The notes under the pieces are model-generated. The model was not told where the DNA came from, ran no database searches, and was given only the letters and a program-made list of their open reading frames with translations. Shown here piece by piece: positions 7,612 through 13,626 of a DNA stretch of 13,626 bases; position 1 is the first letter of the stretch, and each line of letters opens with the position of its first letter. A program made the position numbers and the translations under genes. Origin of the DNA: an uncultured Lachnospiraceae bacterium (lineage in GTDB: Bacteria > Bacillota_A > Clostridia > Lachnospirales > Lachnospiraceae); assembly GCA_902767195.1 (NCBI GenBank), contig CACXGS010000204.1, positions 1 to 13,626 on the forward strand. The letters are read 5' to 3'.

Positions 7612-8811
7612 TTGCAAGTAATAAATATAAAAAGAAATCCATCCTATTATATATATCCGGCCGCCCGGATCTTTGTCCTAACGGTATTTCTGTTCCTGAT
7701 CCTCTCCTTTTCAGCCAGTGCTTCAACCACAAACATGCACGCAACCATCTATTCCAGAAAAGGTATCCTCTATGACATAAGAAACAGGGCCAGCCTGTCC
7801 CAAACCAAATTCAAACTGCTGCAAGGTGGTGTGAGTGACGGAACTTATGCCTACTATACCTTTAACAAAAAAGGCAACCGGGGATCCCAAATCGTAAAGG
7901 TGCGGATCCGTGATATCAGAAAGCGTCCCAAAAAAGCGTATCAAAAGAAATCCAAAGCTTATCATATGGGGCATGCCAATGATATCGCCTACAATCCCAG
8001 GACCCGCTGCCTGTATGTCATACACAATGTCGACCTTCACGGCAAGCCTTCCAGGATGATTTCCGTCTTTAGTTCCTCTACTCTGAATCGAAAAAAACGT
8101 GTGACTGTAAAGATTCCTTCCAACCTTCCCGGTGCCACAAAAAAGCTCCGCCGTCGAATTAAAGGATTTGCCGGCGTCGCCTACAACGACAGCCGGGGGC
8201 AATTTGTGCTCCTGATCAGTGGTGAGGAGAGAGATTTTCTTATCCTGAATTCGCAGCTGGAAGTCATTCAGTATGTCTGCACAAAAAAGAAAACCAGTTA
8301 CATCAATCAGGGAATTGACTGTAGCGGTGATACGATCCGTGTTCTCCGCTCTATGGCGAAAAACGGCTCCTTTAAAAATGTTATCAATGAATACAGCTGG
8401 GACGGAAAACACAAAAGGACAATCCGGATTCTCGGTATGCATTATGAGGGAGAGAACATCTTTCATCACGGATCTACAATCTATGTTACCTGTACTGCCC
8501 ACAGTAATCTGCTCCAACCAAGCAGGGGAGCATTTATCAGTGAACTCGGCAATAAAACAACGGTTCGAAAGGTCCGTCTGAACAGGAGAAAGCTTCGACT
8601 GAAAAAGGGACAATCCGTTCGTCTCAGGGCCAGGACCGGCCCCCGGAAAGCGAAAAACAAAAGAGCCCTTTTCCTGAGCCTTAACCGTCGGGTCGCTACA
8701 GTATCCTACCGGGGAGTCGTCCGGGCAAGGCGTCCGGGCAAGGCTATCATCGTCGCCTATTCCAAGGATGGCTATTACACCGATTACTGTCGTGTAACCG
8801 TAAAAGAATAA
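7612..8811 (+). CDS. Secreted basic beta-propeller-like protein with C-terminal BIG2-like domain
   Basis: A 399-residue exported protein of unknown function. Start is TTG. A basic N-terminus and hydrophobic core (about 19-34) end in SFSASAS, a probable signal peptidase I site near 36-38. The middle (about 45-310) shows repeated blade-like turns: GHANDIAYNPRTRCLYV (120-136), FAGVAYNDSRGQFVLLI (186-202), NQGIDCSGDTIRVL (232-245) and YEGENIFHHGSTIYV (278-292). These suggest a beta-propeller. The last 80 or so residues match the bacterial Ig-like BIG2 pattern (VRLNRRKLRLKKGQSVRLRA ... RRVATVSYRGVVRARRPGKAIIVAYS). Residues 315-399 hold about 28 Lys/Arg against 3 Asp/Glu, so the tail should bind polyanions such as teichoic acids or nucleic acids (inference). 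It has no cell-wall sorting motif. It is monocistronic, with promoter and terminator on either side. Confidence 0.85.
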   Translation: MQVINIKRNPSYYIYPAARIFVLTVFLFLILSFSASASTTNMHATIYSRKGILYDIRNRASLSQTKFKLLQGGVSDGTYAYYTFNKKGNRGSQIVKVRIRDIRKRPKKAYQKKSKAYHMGHANDIAYNPRTRCLYVIHNVDLHGKPSRMISVFSSSTLNRKKRVTVKIPSNLPGATKKLRRRIKGFAGVAYNDSRGQFVLLISGEERDFLILNSQLEVIQYVCTKKKTSYINQGIDCSGDTIRVLRSMAKNGSFKNVINEYSWDGKHKRTIRILGMHYEGENIFHHGSTIYVTCTAHSNLLQPSRGAFISELGNKTTVRKVRLNRRKLRLKKGQSVRLRARTGPRKAKNKRALFLSLNRRVATVSYRGVVRARRPGKAIIVAYSKDGYYTDYCRVTVKE

Positions 8812-8826
8812 TAATATAGAAATAAC

Positions 8827-8880
8827 AATGTCCGGAGGACGGCATCTGGAAAAAGTGCCAACATCCGGACATTATTTTGT
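8827..8880. terminator. Bidirectional terminator between convergent genes
   Basis: AATGTCCGGA (8827-8836) pairs perfectly with TCCGGACATT (8864-8873), with an inner GGCA/TGCC stem (8841-8844 with 8856-8859). The + side continues ATTTTGT and the - side continues into a T-rich tract. The - strand YARHG gene's stop codon overlaps the base of the stem. Confidence 0.75.
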
Positions 8881-9462
8881 CAACTGGGTATTCACCCCTA
8901 TATTCAATTCAAAAGAACGGATCAGGTCGACGTTGTATCTCTCTGTCTCGTTCAGAAGCTTATCATCAAACTCATCAGCAGGATACTTAGCGATATACCA
9001 GCTTTGTGCTGAAAAATAATCCTGCAGGTCACGATCGTTAAACATTCTGCCATGCCGGGCAAAGATTTCGTTTCTTGTAATACGAAGGCCATCCGCATTC
9101 AGCTTCTCAAGATCTGCTTCGGTGTAGCGGATACTGCTGGTATAGCTCAGATGACTGGCCTTGCCGTAACGATTGGATATACGGTCATCGCCTTCCACGA
9201 TATGAATAGCCTCCTCGTCGGAAGCCTTTTTGGCATCCTCCGTCGTGCTGCCTCCGGTTCCGGACCCCAATCGGTCAATCGTATCCAGGAAAGTCTGAAC
9301 CGTACTCTCATTCTCCCGTCCTCCGACGGTCCCCGCTGACCTGTTCTCGTGGTACCAGGTAATCAGGAACACAAAGACTGCGGCCAGCAGCATAACGCTC
9401 ACGATAATCATCGATACCGCCATATTGAAAATATTCTGTTTCTGATTCATATGCCCAAACAT
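8872..9462 (-). CDS. Single-pass membrane protein with extracellular YARHG domain
   Basis: A 196-residue protein with a short cytoplasmic start, one hydrophobic segment (about 13-36), and an outside region. The linker (about 40-105) is rich in Gly, Ser, Thr and acidic residues. Residues about 112-183 form a YARHG domain: NEIFARHGRMF (131-141), SWY (154-156) and LNETERYN (170-177) are its conserved blocks. The domain is common on extracellular proteins of Firmicutes and its function is not established; a peptidoglycan-associated role is often suspected. The start is supported by GGAGG 7 nt upstream; Met5 is a less likely alternative. It has its own promoter (9550-9578) and terminator, so it stands alone. 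Unlike many relatives it has no zinc-ribbon at the N-terminus. Confidence 0.88.
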   Translation of the reverse strand: MFGHMNQKQNIFNMAVSMIIVSVMLLAAVFVFLITWYHENRSAGTVGGRENESTVQTFLDTIDRLGSGTGGSTTEDAKKASDEEAIHIVEGDDRISNRYGKASHLSYTSSIRYTEADLEKLNADGLRITRNEIFARHGRMFNDRDLQDYFSAQSWYIAKYPADEFDDKLLNETERYNVDLIRSFELNIGVNTQLTK

Positions 9463-9497
9463 CCCATGTCCTCCGTCATATCTTATAAAGATATTTT

Positions 9498-9518
9498 AGG
9501 GTCATTAAGGGTCTATTA
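9498..9518. repeat. Tandem direct repeat in the YARHG gene leader
   Basis: Read on the - strand, TAATAGACCCT is followed at once by TAATGACCCT, a 10-11 bp repeat one helical turn apart. It lies about 25 to 45 nt downstream of the predicted start of transcription. Tandem repeats at this spacing are typical of winged-helix response regulator sites, but no regulator is implied by the sequence itself. Confidence 0.5.
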
Positions 9519-9549
9519 CCCCTGATCTGTTCTTATACGGAGCATTTAC

Positions 9550-9578
9550 ATTATACTTTTCCGTGGAAAACAAGACAA
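9550..9578 (-). promoter_or_regulatory. Promoter of the YARHG-domain gene
   Basis: On the - strand a perfect TATAAT (9550-9555) stands 17 bp from TTGTCT (9573-9578), a good sigma-A type promoter. Transcription would begin near 9543, leaving a leader of about 80 nt before the ATG. Confidence 0.7.
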
Positions 9579-9679
9579 CCGGTGACCATGAATATTAATA
9601 ATATTTAATGGTACTGTAACAATGAAAGAGACCATATTGAGGAAATCCGTTCCCATTATGGATTTTATATATTTTTTTC

Positions 9680-9708
9680 TTGTCATTCCGTGGATTCTGT
9701 TATAAAAT
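9680..9708 (+). promoter_or_regulatory. Promoter of the ferredoxin gene
   Basis: TTGTCA (9680-9685) and TAAAAT (9703-9708) at 17 bp spacing make a strong sigma-A type promoter. The leader of about 55 nt contains GAACTT/AAGTTC (9717-9722 with 9735-9740) and a T-rich tract before the ribosome site. Confidence 0.7.
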
Positions 9709-9769
9709 GTATCTACGAACTTGAGCAGAGTTAGAAGTTCAGTTTATTTTTTAAAAGGAGGACATAATA

Positions 9770-9940
9770 ATGGCATATGTAATTTCTGATGATTGTATCT
9801 TCTGTGGTTCTTGTGAGGGAGAGTGCCCGGCAGGCGCTATCAGCGAAGGCGACGGAAAGTACGAAATCGATCCTGATACCTGTATGGATTGTGGTGCATG
9901 CGCAGGCGTTTGCCCGGCAGGTGCTATCAGCCAGGAATAA
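9770..9940 (+). CDS. Clostridial-type 2[4Fe-4S] ferredoxin
   Basis: A 56-residue soluble electron carrier of low potential, the usual length for clostridial ferredoxins (about 55). It would serve pyruvate:ferredoxin oxidoreductase, hydrogenase or similar partners. Both cluster motifs are complete: Cys9, 12, 15 and Cys19-Pro, and Cys38, 41, 44 and Cys48-Pro. The two halves each end in CPAGAIS, the known internal duplication of the family. The start follows a near-perfect AAAAGGAGG (9753-9761) with 8 nt spacing, which with the strong promoter points to high expression. It is monocistronic, with a terminator at 9968. Being under 60 codons it is easily missed by automatic gene callers. Confidence 0.96.
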   Translation: MAYVISDDCIFCGSCEGECPAGAISEGDGKYEIDPDTCMDCGACAGVCPAGAISQE

Positions 9941-9967
9941 TCTTTCGATAAAGATTACAGCAATATG

Positions 9968-10010
9968 AAAGGGAGAGATGATAAGGTTTGCCTTATCATC
10001 TCTCCCTTTT
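9968..10010. terminator. Strong bidirectional terminator, ferredoxin versus membrane glycosyltransferase gene
   Basis: A perfect 19-bp stem (9968-9986 with 9991-10009) around a four-base loop, TTTG, flanked by A and T runs on opposite sides. It ends the ferredoxin transcript on the + strand. On the - strand it carries the last codons and TGA stop (9996-9998) of the membrane protein gene, so it ends that transcript too. Confidence 0.88.
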
Positions 10011-12032
10011 CCTGTCTGTCGGTCTTAATTGTGTTCCTGTGGCATAGGCTGCCACAATGGGAAGGATAAAACTATTTGGAAGCATATACCTGTAATTCCC
10101 GTTTTTGGGAGACAGAAGGCATATGGCAAAAATCAGCAAAACAGGGAAGAAAACTGCCAGAGAATGATAGTCTTTATTGACCAGCATAAGGAAAAGCATA
10201 GCCAGAATAATCCACATGACAGGCCCCGGACAGGCAAGCCCTGATAATACAGGCAGCTCACAGACCAGGAGTGTCAGTTTGCGATACCCGTCTCTCAGAT
10301 CATTCGTTTTCGGGGACTGGTCAAACCATCTCTCCTCATAGAAAGAACGAGGGACAACATCCTTAACCCAGCCGTCCTCCTTCATACTCTCCTCATAGCC
10401 GAAATGCTTCCAGTAAAACTTGGCGGGTTCCTGCGTTTTTAATGGATAATAGTATTCCCAGGTGGAATCAAGGAGACTTTGAATATACTCCCCGGGATAT
10501 TTCAGTCCCATTTTAAACCAGGTCTTGAAATACCTCCTCATCTCGGCACTTCCCGCCTTCTCATTAAAAGTCCTTTTTACCGGGTCTGCCAGGTCCGGAT
10601 CATAATTCTCAGACATTTGATCAAGATCAAGAATTGCCGCAATGGATTCTTTCTCCTCCTCGGTCAACTCATCTTCATGATATTTCACAGTCCTTGCTGT
10701 CTGCTGGAAGAAGATAGAGAGGGCTTCCTGGGATCCCACTTTATTCACGTGCATAAGACGGAAAAACAGCCCCATATAAAGCACTTCAAAAATGAACAGA
10801 GGCAGCAGGAATGCGATCAGAACCTGTTTCCATTTCCTTCTCAAAACAACAAGCATCAATACTCCGCTCAGAACGACTATGTAGCTGCATTGATTCTTTG
10901 AAGCGCAAAAAAGGAAAGTGATCAGAACAAATCCTGCCAGGAACCATCTGTTATGAAGAATCTCCCCTTTTGTCTTGTAAATCCAGAAAACCACCAGCAT
11001 GAACCAGAGGAAAAACATTGCCATTAATGAATCCCCGGCAATCAGAATACCGTGAATTATAAATACCGGACACAAACAATACAGCACCAGTGCTGTTCTG
11101 GTCAAAGCACGTGGTGTATTAAAATGTTCCAACGATACCAGAAAAAGACTGATCGCTGCGCCAAAACCGACGATCTGGAGAAAAACATAAAAGCTTACTC
11201 CCAGCTCATTCCATTTAAGTGCATGTCCCAGATCCATAAACATTCCCAGAATTAATGTCTGAAGAAAAGGATGGTCATTGGTGAAAACCACATTCTTCCC
11301 ATCGCTTATCCAATGGCTCTGAAAACGGGTTGGAAAGTGATAATACTGAAGTATCTGTATATTTGTATCGCCCTTCAGATTGCCTGGCCAGAATATAAAG
11401 AAAACCGGAAGCCAGCAGACCATAATAATAAGAAAATAAATGATCGCTTTTTTTCTGCCGCCGGATTTGGCAGGGATATTATGACTCCGGGCATCCTGGA
11501 CCCTTTGGGAATAAGGCAAAGTTCCGAGCCAGGTCACCAAAGCCAGGATCCCGAAAAAACAGGCTCCCAGATAAGCGGCAAGAAACCAGGCTACTTTGAT
11601 TTTCTGAAAGGCACCGGTAATATATACTTCCCAGGAGGGGTTTACCATAAAGATACGCCCGAAAAACACACAAAGGGAAAAAGCTGTTGAGAAAGCAATC
11701 GCCCATAGAATTTCCCGGACATGGTGATGATAAGAAAGCACATATAGAATAAGAACGATCATGCAAAGGGCTGCCAGCTCACATTGCAGAGAAAAGTTGT
11801 TCGGACGCAGCATACTGCGTTTTAAAAAGAATAAGAGATATTGAAAAGGGTGCCCCTGGAGGTCATCCACTTTAGCCAGACTGAACTTTTCAGGAAGTAT
11901 GAGGCGAAGCTGGAGACCTCCGACAATCAGGATACCACTCAATACTGCAAACAGATAATCCACTGTGTGCAGAGTGTTCTTCCCAATTGCTTCTGTTTGA
12001 TTTGATAAAGTTCCCTGAGAGATAGAATTCAT
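9996..12032 (-). CDS. Large polytopic membrane protein, probable GT-C type glycosyltransferase (DUF6020-like)
   Basis: A product of 678 residues from the ATG at 12032. Ten or more hydrophobic segments are visible, plus a soluble extracytoplasmic insert (about 455-600 in the 690-residue numbering) rich in Lys, Glu and Trp. The pattern WPGNLKGDTNIQILQYY followed by TNDHPFLQTLILGMFM (227-278, same numbering) resembles the Asp and Asn-His-Pro region of DUF6020 and related GT-C enzymes, which take sugars from polyprenyl phosphates outside the membrane. That assignment is from memory of the family. An upstream ATG at 12068 would give 690 residues and a 40-bp overlap with the GT2 gene. The 12032 start is preferred because it forms an ATGA overlap and is preceded by GAGGAAGGAA. 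The stop lies inside a terminator hairpin. Acceptor and sugar are unknown. Confidence 0.8.
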   Translation of the reverse strand: MNSISQGTLSNQTEAIGKNTLHTVDYLFAVLSGILIVGGLQLRLILPEKFSLAKVDDLQGHPFQYLLFFLKRSMLRPNNFSLQCELAALCMIVLILYVLSYHHHVREILWAIAFSTAFSLCVFFGRIFMVNPSWEVYITGAFQKIKVAWFLAAYLGACFFGILALVTWLGTLPYSQRVQDARSHNIPAKSGGRKKAIIYFLIIMVCWLPVFFIFWPGNLKGDTNIQILQYYHFPTRFQSHWISDGKNVVFTNDHPFLQTLILGMFMDLGHALKWNELGVSFYVFLQIVGFGAAISLFLVSLEHFNTPRALTRTALVLYCLCPVFIIHGILIAGDSLMAMFFLWFMLVVFWIYKTKGEILHNRWFLAGFVLITFLFCASKNQCSYIVVLSGVLMLVVLRRKWKQVLIAFLLPLFIFEVLYMGLFFRLMHVNKVGSQEALSIFFQQTARTVKYHEDELTEEEKESIAAILDLDQMSENYDPDLADPVKRTFNEKAGSAEMRRYFKTWFKMGLKYPGEYIQSLLDSTWEYYYPLKTQEPAKFYWKHFGYEESMKEDGWVKDVVPRSFYEERWFDQSPKTNDLRDGYRKLTLLVCELPVLSGLACPGPVMWIILAMLFLMLVNKDYHSLAVFFPVLLIFAICLLSPKNGNYRYMLPNSFILPIVAAYATGTQLRPTDRKRER

Positions 12033-12958
12033 CGTTCCTTCCTCGTATTGATACTGATAAGCTTCCACTCGAAGTCCTGACGATCTTTATGTCGGAGACT
12101 CTGCAGAAGTACTCCGTTGAAAAAGGATATGATGCCAGTCAGAAGTATAAAGCCAGAGACAATCAATGTCGGAAAGTTGGGGACCAGTCCTGTATCAAGA
12201 TAAGTCATAAACACCGGTATAAACAATCCGCAAAAAATCAGGCCGAGGATCACGCTGATGATTCCGAAGAAATGGAGAGGCTTGTAAAAAGCATACAGGC
12301 GCAGGATTGTCATCAGCACTTTAAAACCGTCTGAATAGGTATTCAGTTTGGATTCCGAACCATCCGGCCGGTCCCGGTAATCAATGATCACATTCTCAAC
12401 GAACATGTTTTTATCGATGGCGTGGATGCTCATCTCCGTTTCAATCTCGAATCCCTCGGATAAAACCGGGAAAGTCTTCACAAAACTATAGCTGAAAGCC
12501 CTGTAACCCGTCATAATATCCTTGATCTCACTGTGAAAGAAACGGTTGATTGTGGCTCTTACTATAGAATTTCCGAAATTATGGAATCGTCTTTTGTTCT
12601 CCGTAAAGTAAGTCGAGGAGAGACGATCTCCCACAACCATGTCCGCTTTGTGTTCATGGACCCTCCGGACCATCTCAGCCGCATATTCTGCAGGATATGT
12701 ATCATCTCCGTCCACCATGATATAGCATTCGGCATCAATCTCCCTGAACATACGCCTGATGACATTTCCTTTTCCCTGTTTATACTCTTTTCTTACAACA
12801 GCGCCCTCCTCAAGAGCGATCTCAGAGGTCCGGTCTGTGGAATTGTTATCATAAACATAAATCACAGCCTCCGGAAGAACCTCTCTGAAGTCTGTGATTA
12901 CTTTTTTTATCGTTTTTTCTTCATTATAGCATGGTATCAAAACGGCTGTCTTATCCAT
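12029..12958 (-). CDS. GT2 glycosyltransferase, polyprenyl-phosphate sugar synthase-like (GtrB/DPM1 type)
   Basis: A 309-residue family 2 glycosyltransferase that probably loads a sugar from a nucleotide donor onto undecaprenyl phosphate at the inner face of the membrane. The GT-A domain covers about 1-215: AVLIPCYNEE (5-14), DNNSTDRT (37-44), QGKGN (61-65), and the metal-binding VDGDDTYP (82-89). GYRAFS (151-156) and the FEIETEMSIHA block (170-180) are typical of the DPM1/GtrB group. Two membrane segments follow (about 228-250 and 262-288), as in GtrB. It is translationally coupled to the polytopic gene by an ATGA overlap. Its own ribosome site is weak. It lies 131 bp downstream of dnaB on the same strand. 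Sugar specificity cannot be told. Confidence 0.93.
   Translation of the reverse strand: MDKTAVLIPCYNEEKTIKKVITDFREVLPEAVIYVYDNNSTDRTSEIALEEGAVVRKEYKQGKGNVIRRMFREIDAECYIMVDGDDTYPAEYAAEMVRRVHEHKADMVVGDRLSSTYFTENKRRFHNFGNSIVRATINRFFHSEIKDIMTGYRAFSYSFVKTFPVLSEGFEIETEMSIHAIDKNMFVENVIIDYRDRPDGSESKLNTYSDGFKVLMTILRLYAFYKPLHFFGIISVILGLIFCGLFIPVFMTYLDTGLVPNFPTLIVSGFILLTGIISFFNGVLLQSLRHKDRQDFEWKLISINTRKER
12035..12044 (-). promoter_or_regulatory. Ribosome site selecting the 12032 start of the polytopic gene
   Basis: On the - strand GAGGAAGGAA lies inside the last codons of the GT2 gene, just ahead of ATGA (12032-12029), where the new ATG overlaps the GT2 TGA. No comparable site precedes the ATG at 12068. 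Confidence 0.65.
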
Positions 12959-13026
12959 ATCAGTTCATTCTCTTTCCCCAGGTACGTGGTTTAACATTTA
13001 TTACTCACTTACAATATAAAGGTGCC

Positions 13027-13054
13027 ATAGCACAACATATCTATAGCAAACATA
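13027..13054. repeat. Imperfect direct repeat upstream of the GT2 gene
   Basis: ATAGCACAACATA (13027-13039) and ATAGCAAACATA (13043-13054) are two near copies, 16 bp apart, in the short dnaB-GT2 gap. The first overlaps a small hairpin GTGC-CATA-GCAC. They lie at the predicted -10 region and start point of the weak promoter described next and might be a regulator site, or chance in AT-rich DNA. Confidence 0.35.
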
Positions 13055-13077
13055 CCATATACAGGTCACTTTTTCAA
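13049..13077 (-). promoter_or_regulatory. Possible promoter for the glycosyltransferase pair
   Basis: On the - strand TTGAAA (13072-13077) and TATGTT (13049-13054) are 17 bp apart. The match is modest. No convincing terminator follows dnaB, so the pair may equally be read through from dnaB. Confidence 0.3.
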
Positions 13078-13089
13078 CATAACTATCTG

Positions 13090-13626
13090 TCAGGATCTCT
13101 CTTTATTTGCGAACTTGGTATACTGGCCGAGCCAAACCAGTTCAACGGTTCCGGTGTCTCCGTTTCTCTGTTTTGCTACGATCACTTCCGCCAGGTTCTT
13201 CTTCTCGGAATCATTATTATAGTATTCATCCCTGTAAAGGAACATGACCACATCCGCATCCTGCTCAATGGCTCCGGACTCCCTGAGATCCGACAGCATA
13301 GGCCGGTGATCCTGACGGGCTTCCACAGCTCTGGAGAGCTGGGACAAGGCAATAATCGGTACGTTCAATTCTCTGGCCAGCAATTTCAGAGAACGGGAAA
13401 TCTCTGAAATCTCAAGCTGACGGGATTCTGTTCTCCGGTTCCCAACACTCATCAGCTGCAGATAATCGATGATGATCATATCAATATCATAAATCTGTTT
13501 ATATCTTCTGCATTTTGAACGGATCTCTCCCAGAGTTGCTGCAGAATCATCGATGATCAGCCGGGACTTCCCTATCAGGGCCCCAGCCTCTAAAAGCTTC
13601 TCCCAGTCGGAATCTTCCAAATCTCC
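13090..13626 (-). CDS. dnaB: Replicative DNA helicase, C-terminal part (gene runs off the window)
   Basis: The visible 178 residues are the end of the RecA-like motor domain of DnaB, the hexameric helicase that opens the replication fork. The frame is open to the window edge and the full protein should be near 450 residues, so more than half is missing. Recognisable blocks: the Walker B region IDMIIIDYLQLM (48-59 of the visible part), the SQLSRAVEARQDHRPMLSDLRESGAIEQDAD segment typical of motif H4 (95-125), and AKQRNGDTGTVELVW (151-165) near the C-terminus with the arginine-finger region. Nothing looks degraded. It is chromosomal-type in sequence rather than obviously phage-type, though the missing N-terminus would help decide. 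The GT2 gene follows 131 bp downstream on the same strand. Confidence 0.95.
   Translation of the reverse strand, partial: GDLEDSDWEKLLEAGALIGKSRLIIDDSAATLGEIRSKCRRYKQIYDIDMIIIDYLQLMSVGNRRTESRQLEISEISRSLKLLARELNVPIIALSQLSRAVEARQDHRPMLSDLRESGAIEQDADVVMFLYRDEYYNNDSEKKNLAEVIVAKQRNGDTGTVELVWLGQYTKFANKERS

Larger units (their letters stand above)
9463..9769. other. Divergent intergenic region with promoters on both strands
   Basis: This 307-bp non-coding stretch holds the - strand promoter for the YARHG gene (9550-9578), a direct repeat in its leader (9498-9518), the + strand promoter for the ferredoxin gene (9680-9708) and the ferredoxin leader. An inverted repeat AAATCC/GGATTT (9643-9648 with 9660-9665) stands just upstream of the ferredoxin -35. 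The middle (9585-9610) is very AT-rich. No small gene with a ribosome site was found. Confidence 0.7.

Noticed and set aside
7723..8613. A 296-codon open frame on the - strand
   Set aside because: It lies wholly antisense to the secreted protein gene, has no ribosome site, and its translation shows no domain. The + strand gene has promoter, ribosome site, signal peptide and terminator.
9717..9750. Attenuator-like hairpin in the ferredoxin leader
   Set aside because: The stem is only 6 bp and AT-rich with a 12-nt loop, and the T tract is displaced. It is too weak to call a terminator or riboswitch.
12029..12068. A 40-bp overlap between the two glycosyltransferase genes
   Set aside because: It exists only if the ATG at 12068 is used. 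The ATG at 12032 gives the usual 4-bp ATGA overlap and has a good ribosome site.
9996..12958. Prophage serotype-conversion (gtr) cassette
   Set aside because: No integrase, attachment site or phage gene is seen, the GtrA gene is absent, and the unit adjoins a normal dnaB.
13090..13620. TTG at 13620 as the start of a short separate gene
   Set aside because: The frame stays open to the window edge and matches the interior of DnaB, so this is a truncated view of a longer gene.

Overview
The window reads as an ordinary chromosomal stretch of a low-to-mid GC Gram-positive anaerobe of the class Clostridia, most likely a Lachnospiraceae-type gut bacterium (inference). The reasons are strong AGGAGG-type ribosome sites, a 56-residue clostridial 2[4Fe-4S] ferredoxin, an ATP-dependent PEP carboxykinase, a YARHG-domain membrane protein and a lipoprotein beside a two-component system. 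There are no RNA genes, CRISPR arrays, transposases, integrases or phage genes. Eleven genes are essentially complete; two more run off the edges.

Layout. Positions 1-66 hold the last codons of a + strand gene, whose stop lies in the loop of a rho-independent terminator. Then follow three - strand genes in operon-like order: a lipoprotein (2736-2218), an OmpR-type response regulator (2170-1487) and a HAMP/HisKA sensor kinase (1477-86). Next, also on the - strand, are pckA (4486-2897, with a clear terminator), an intracellular GH13 amylase-like enzyme carrying a helical insert in its C-terminal domain (6336-4702), and an acyltransferase-3 family membrane protein (7472-6426). Divergent from the last is a TTG-started secreted, very basic beta-propeller-like protein ending in a BIG2-like domain (7612-8811, +). 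It converges on a YARHG-domain protein (9462-8872, -). A 307-bp divergent intergenic region with good promoters on both strands separates this from a small ferredoxin gene (9770-9940, +). The ferredoxin converges on a two-gene glycosyltransferase unit: a GT2 enzyme (12958-12029) and a large polytopic membrane protein (12032-9996) joined by an ATGA overlap. The window ends in the C-terminal 178 residues of the replicative helicase DnaB (13626-13090, -).

How the genes fit together. The GT2 plus polytopic pair looks like a lipid-linked-sugar module for surface glycosylation, resembling GtrB/Gtr cassettes but with no visible GtrA flippase. The acyltransferase and the basic BIG2-like protein are also cell-surface functions. 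pckA and the amylase belong to central carbon and alpha-glucan metabolism, and the ferredoxin to anaerobic electron transfer. The lipoprotein, regulator and kinase may form one signalling unit. At four gene ends the terminator hairpin includes the stop codon. No clearly novel system is proven. The most noteworthy items are the amylase insert, the minimal glycosylation pair, the very basic secreted protein, and the almost identical DNA halves of the ferredoxin gene.
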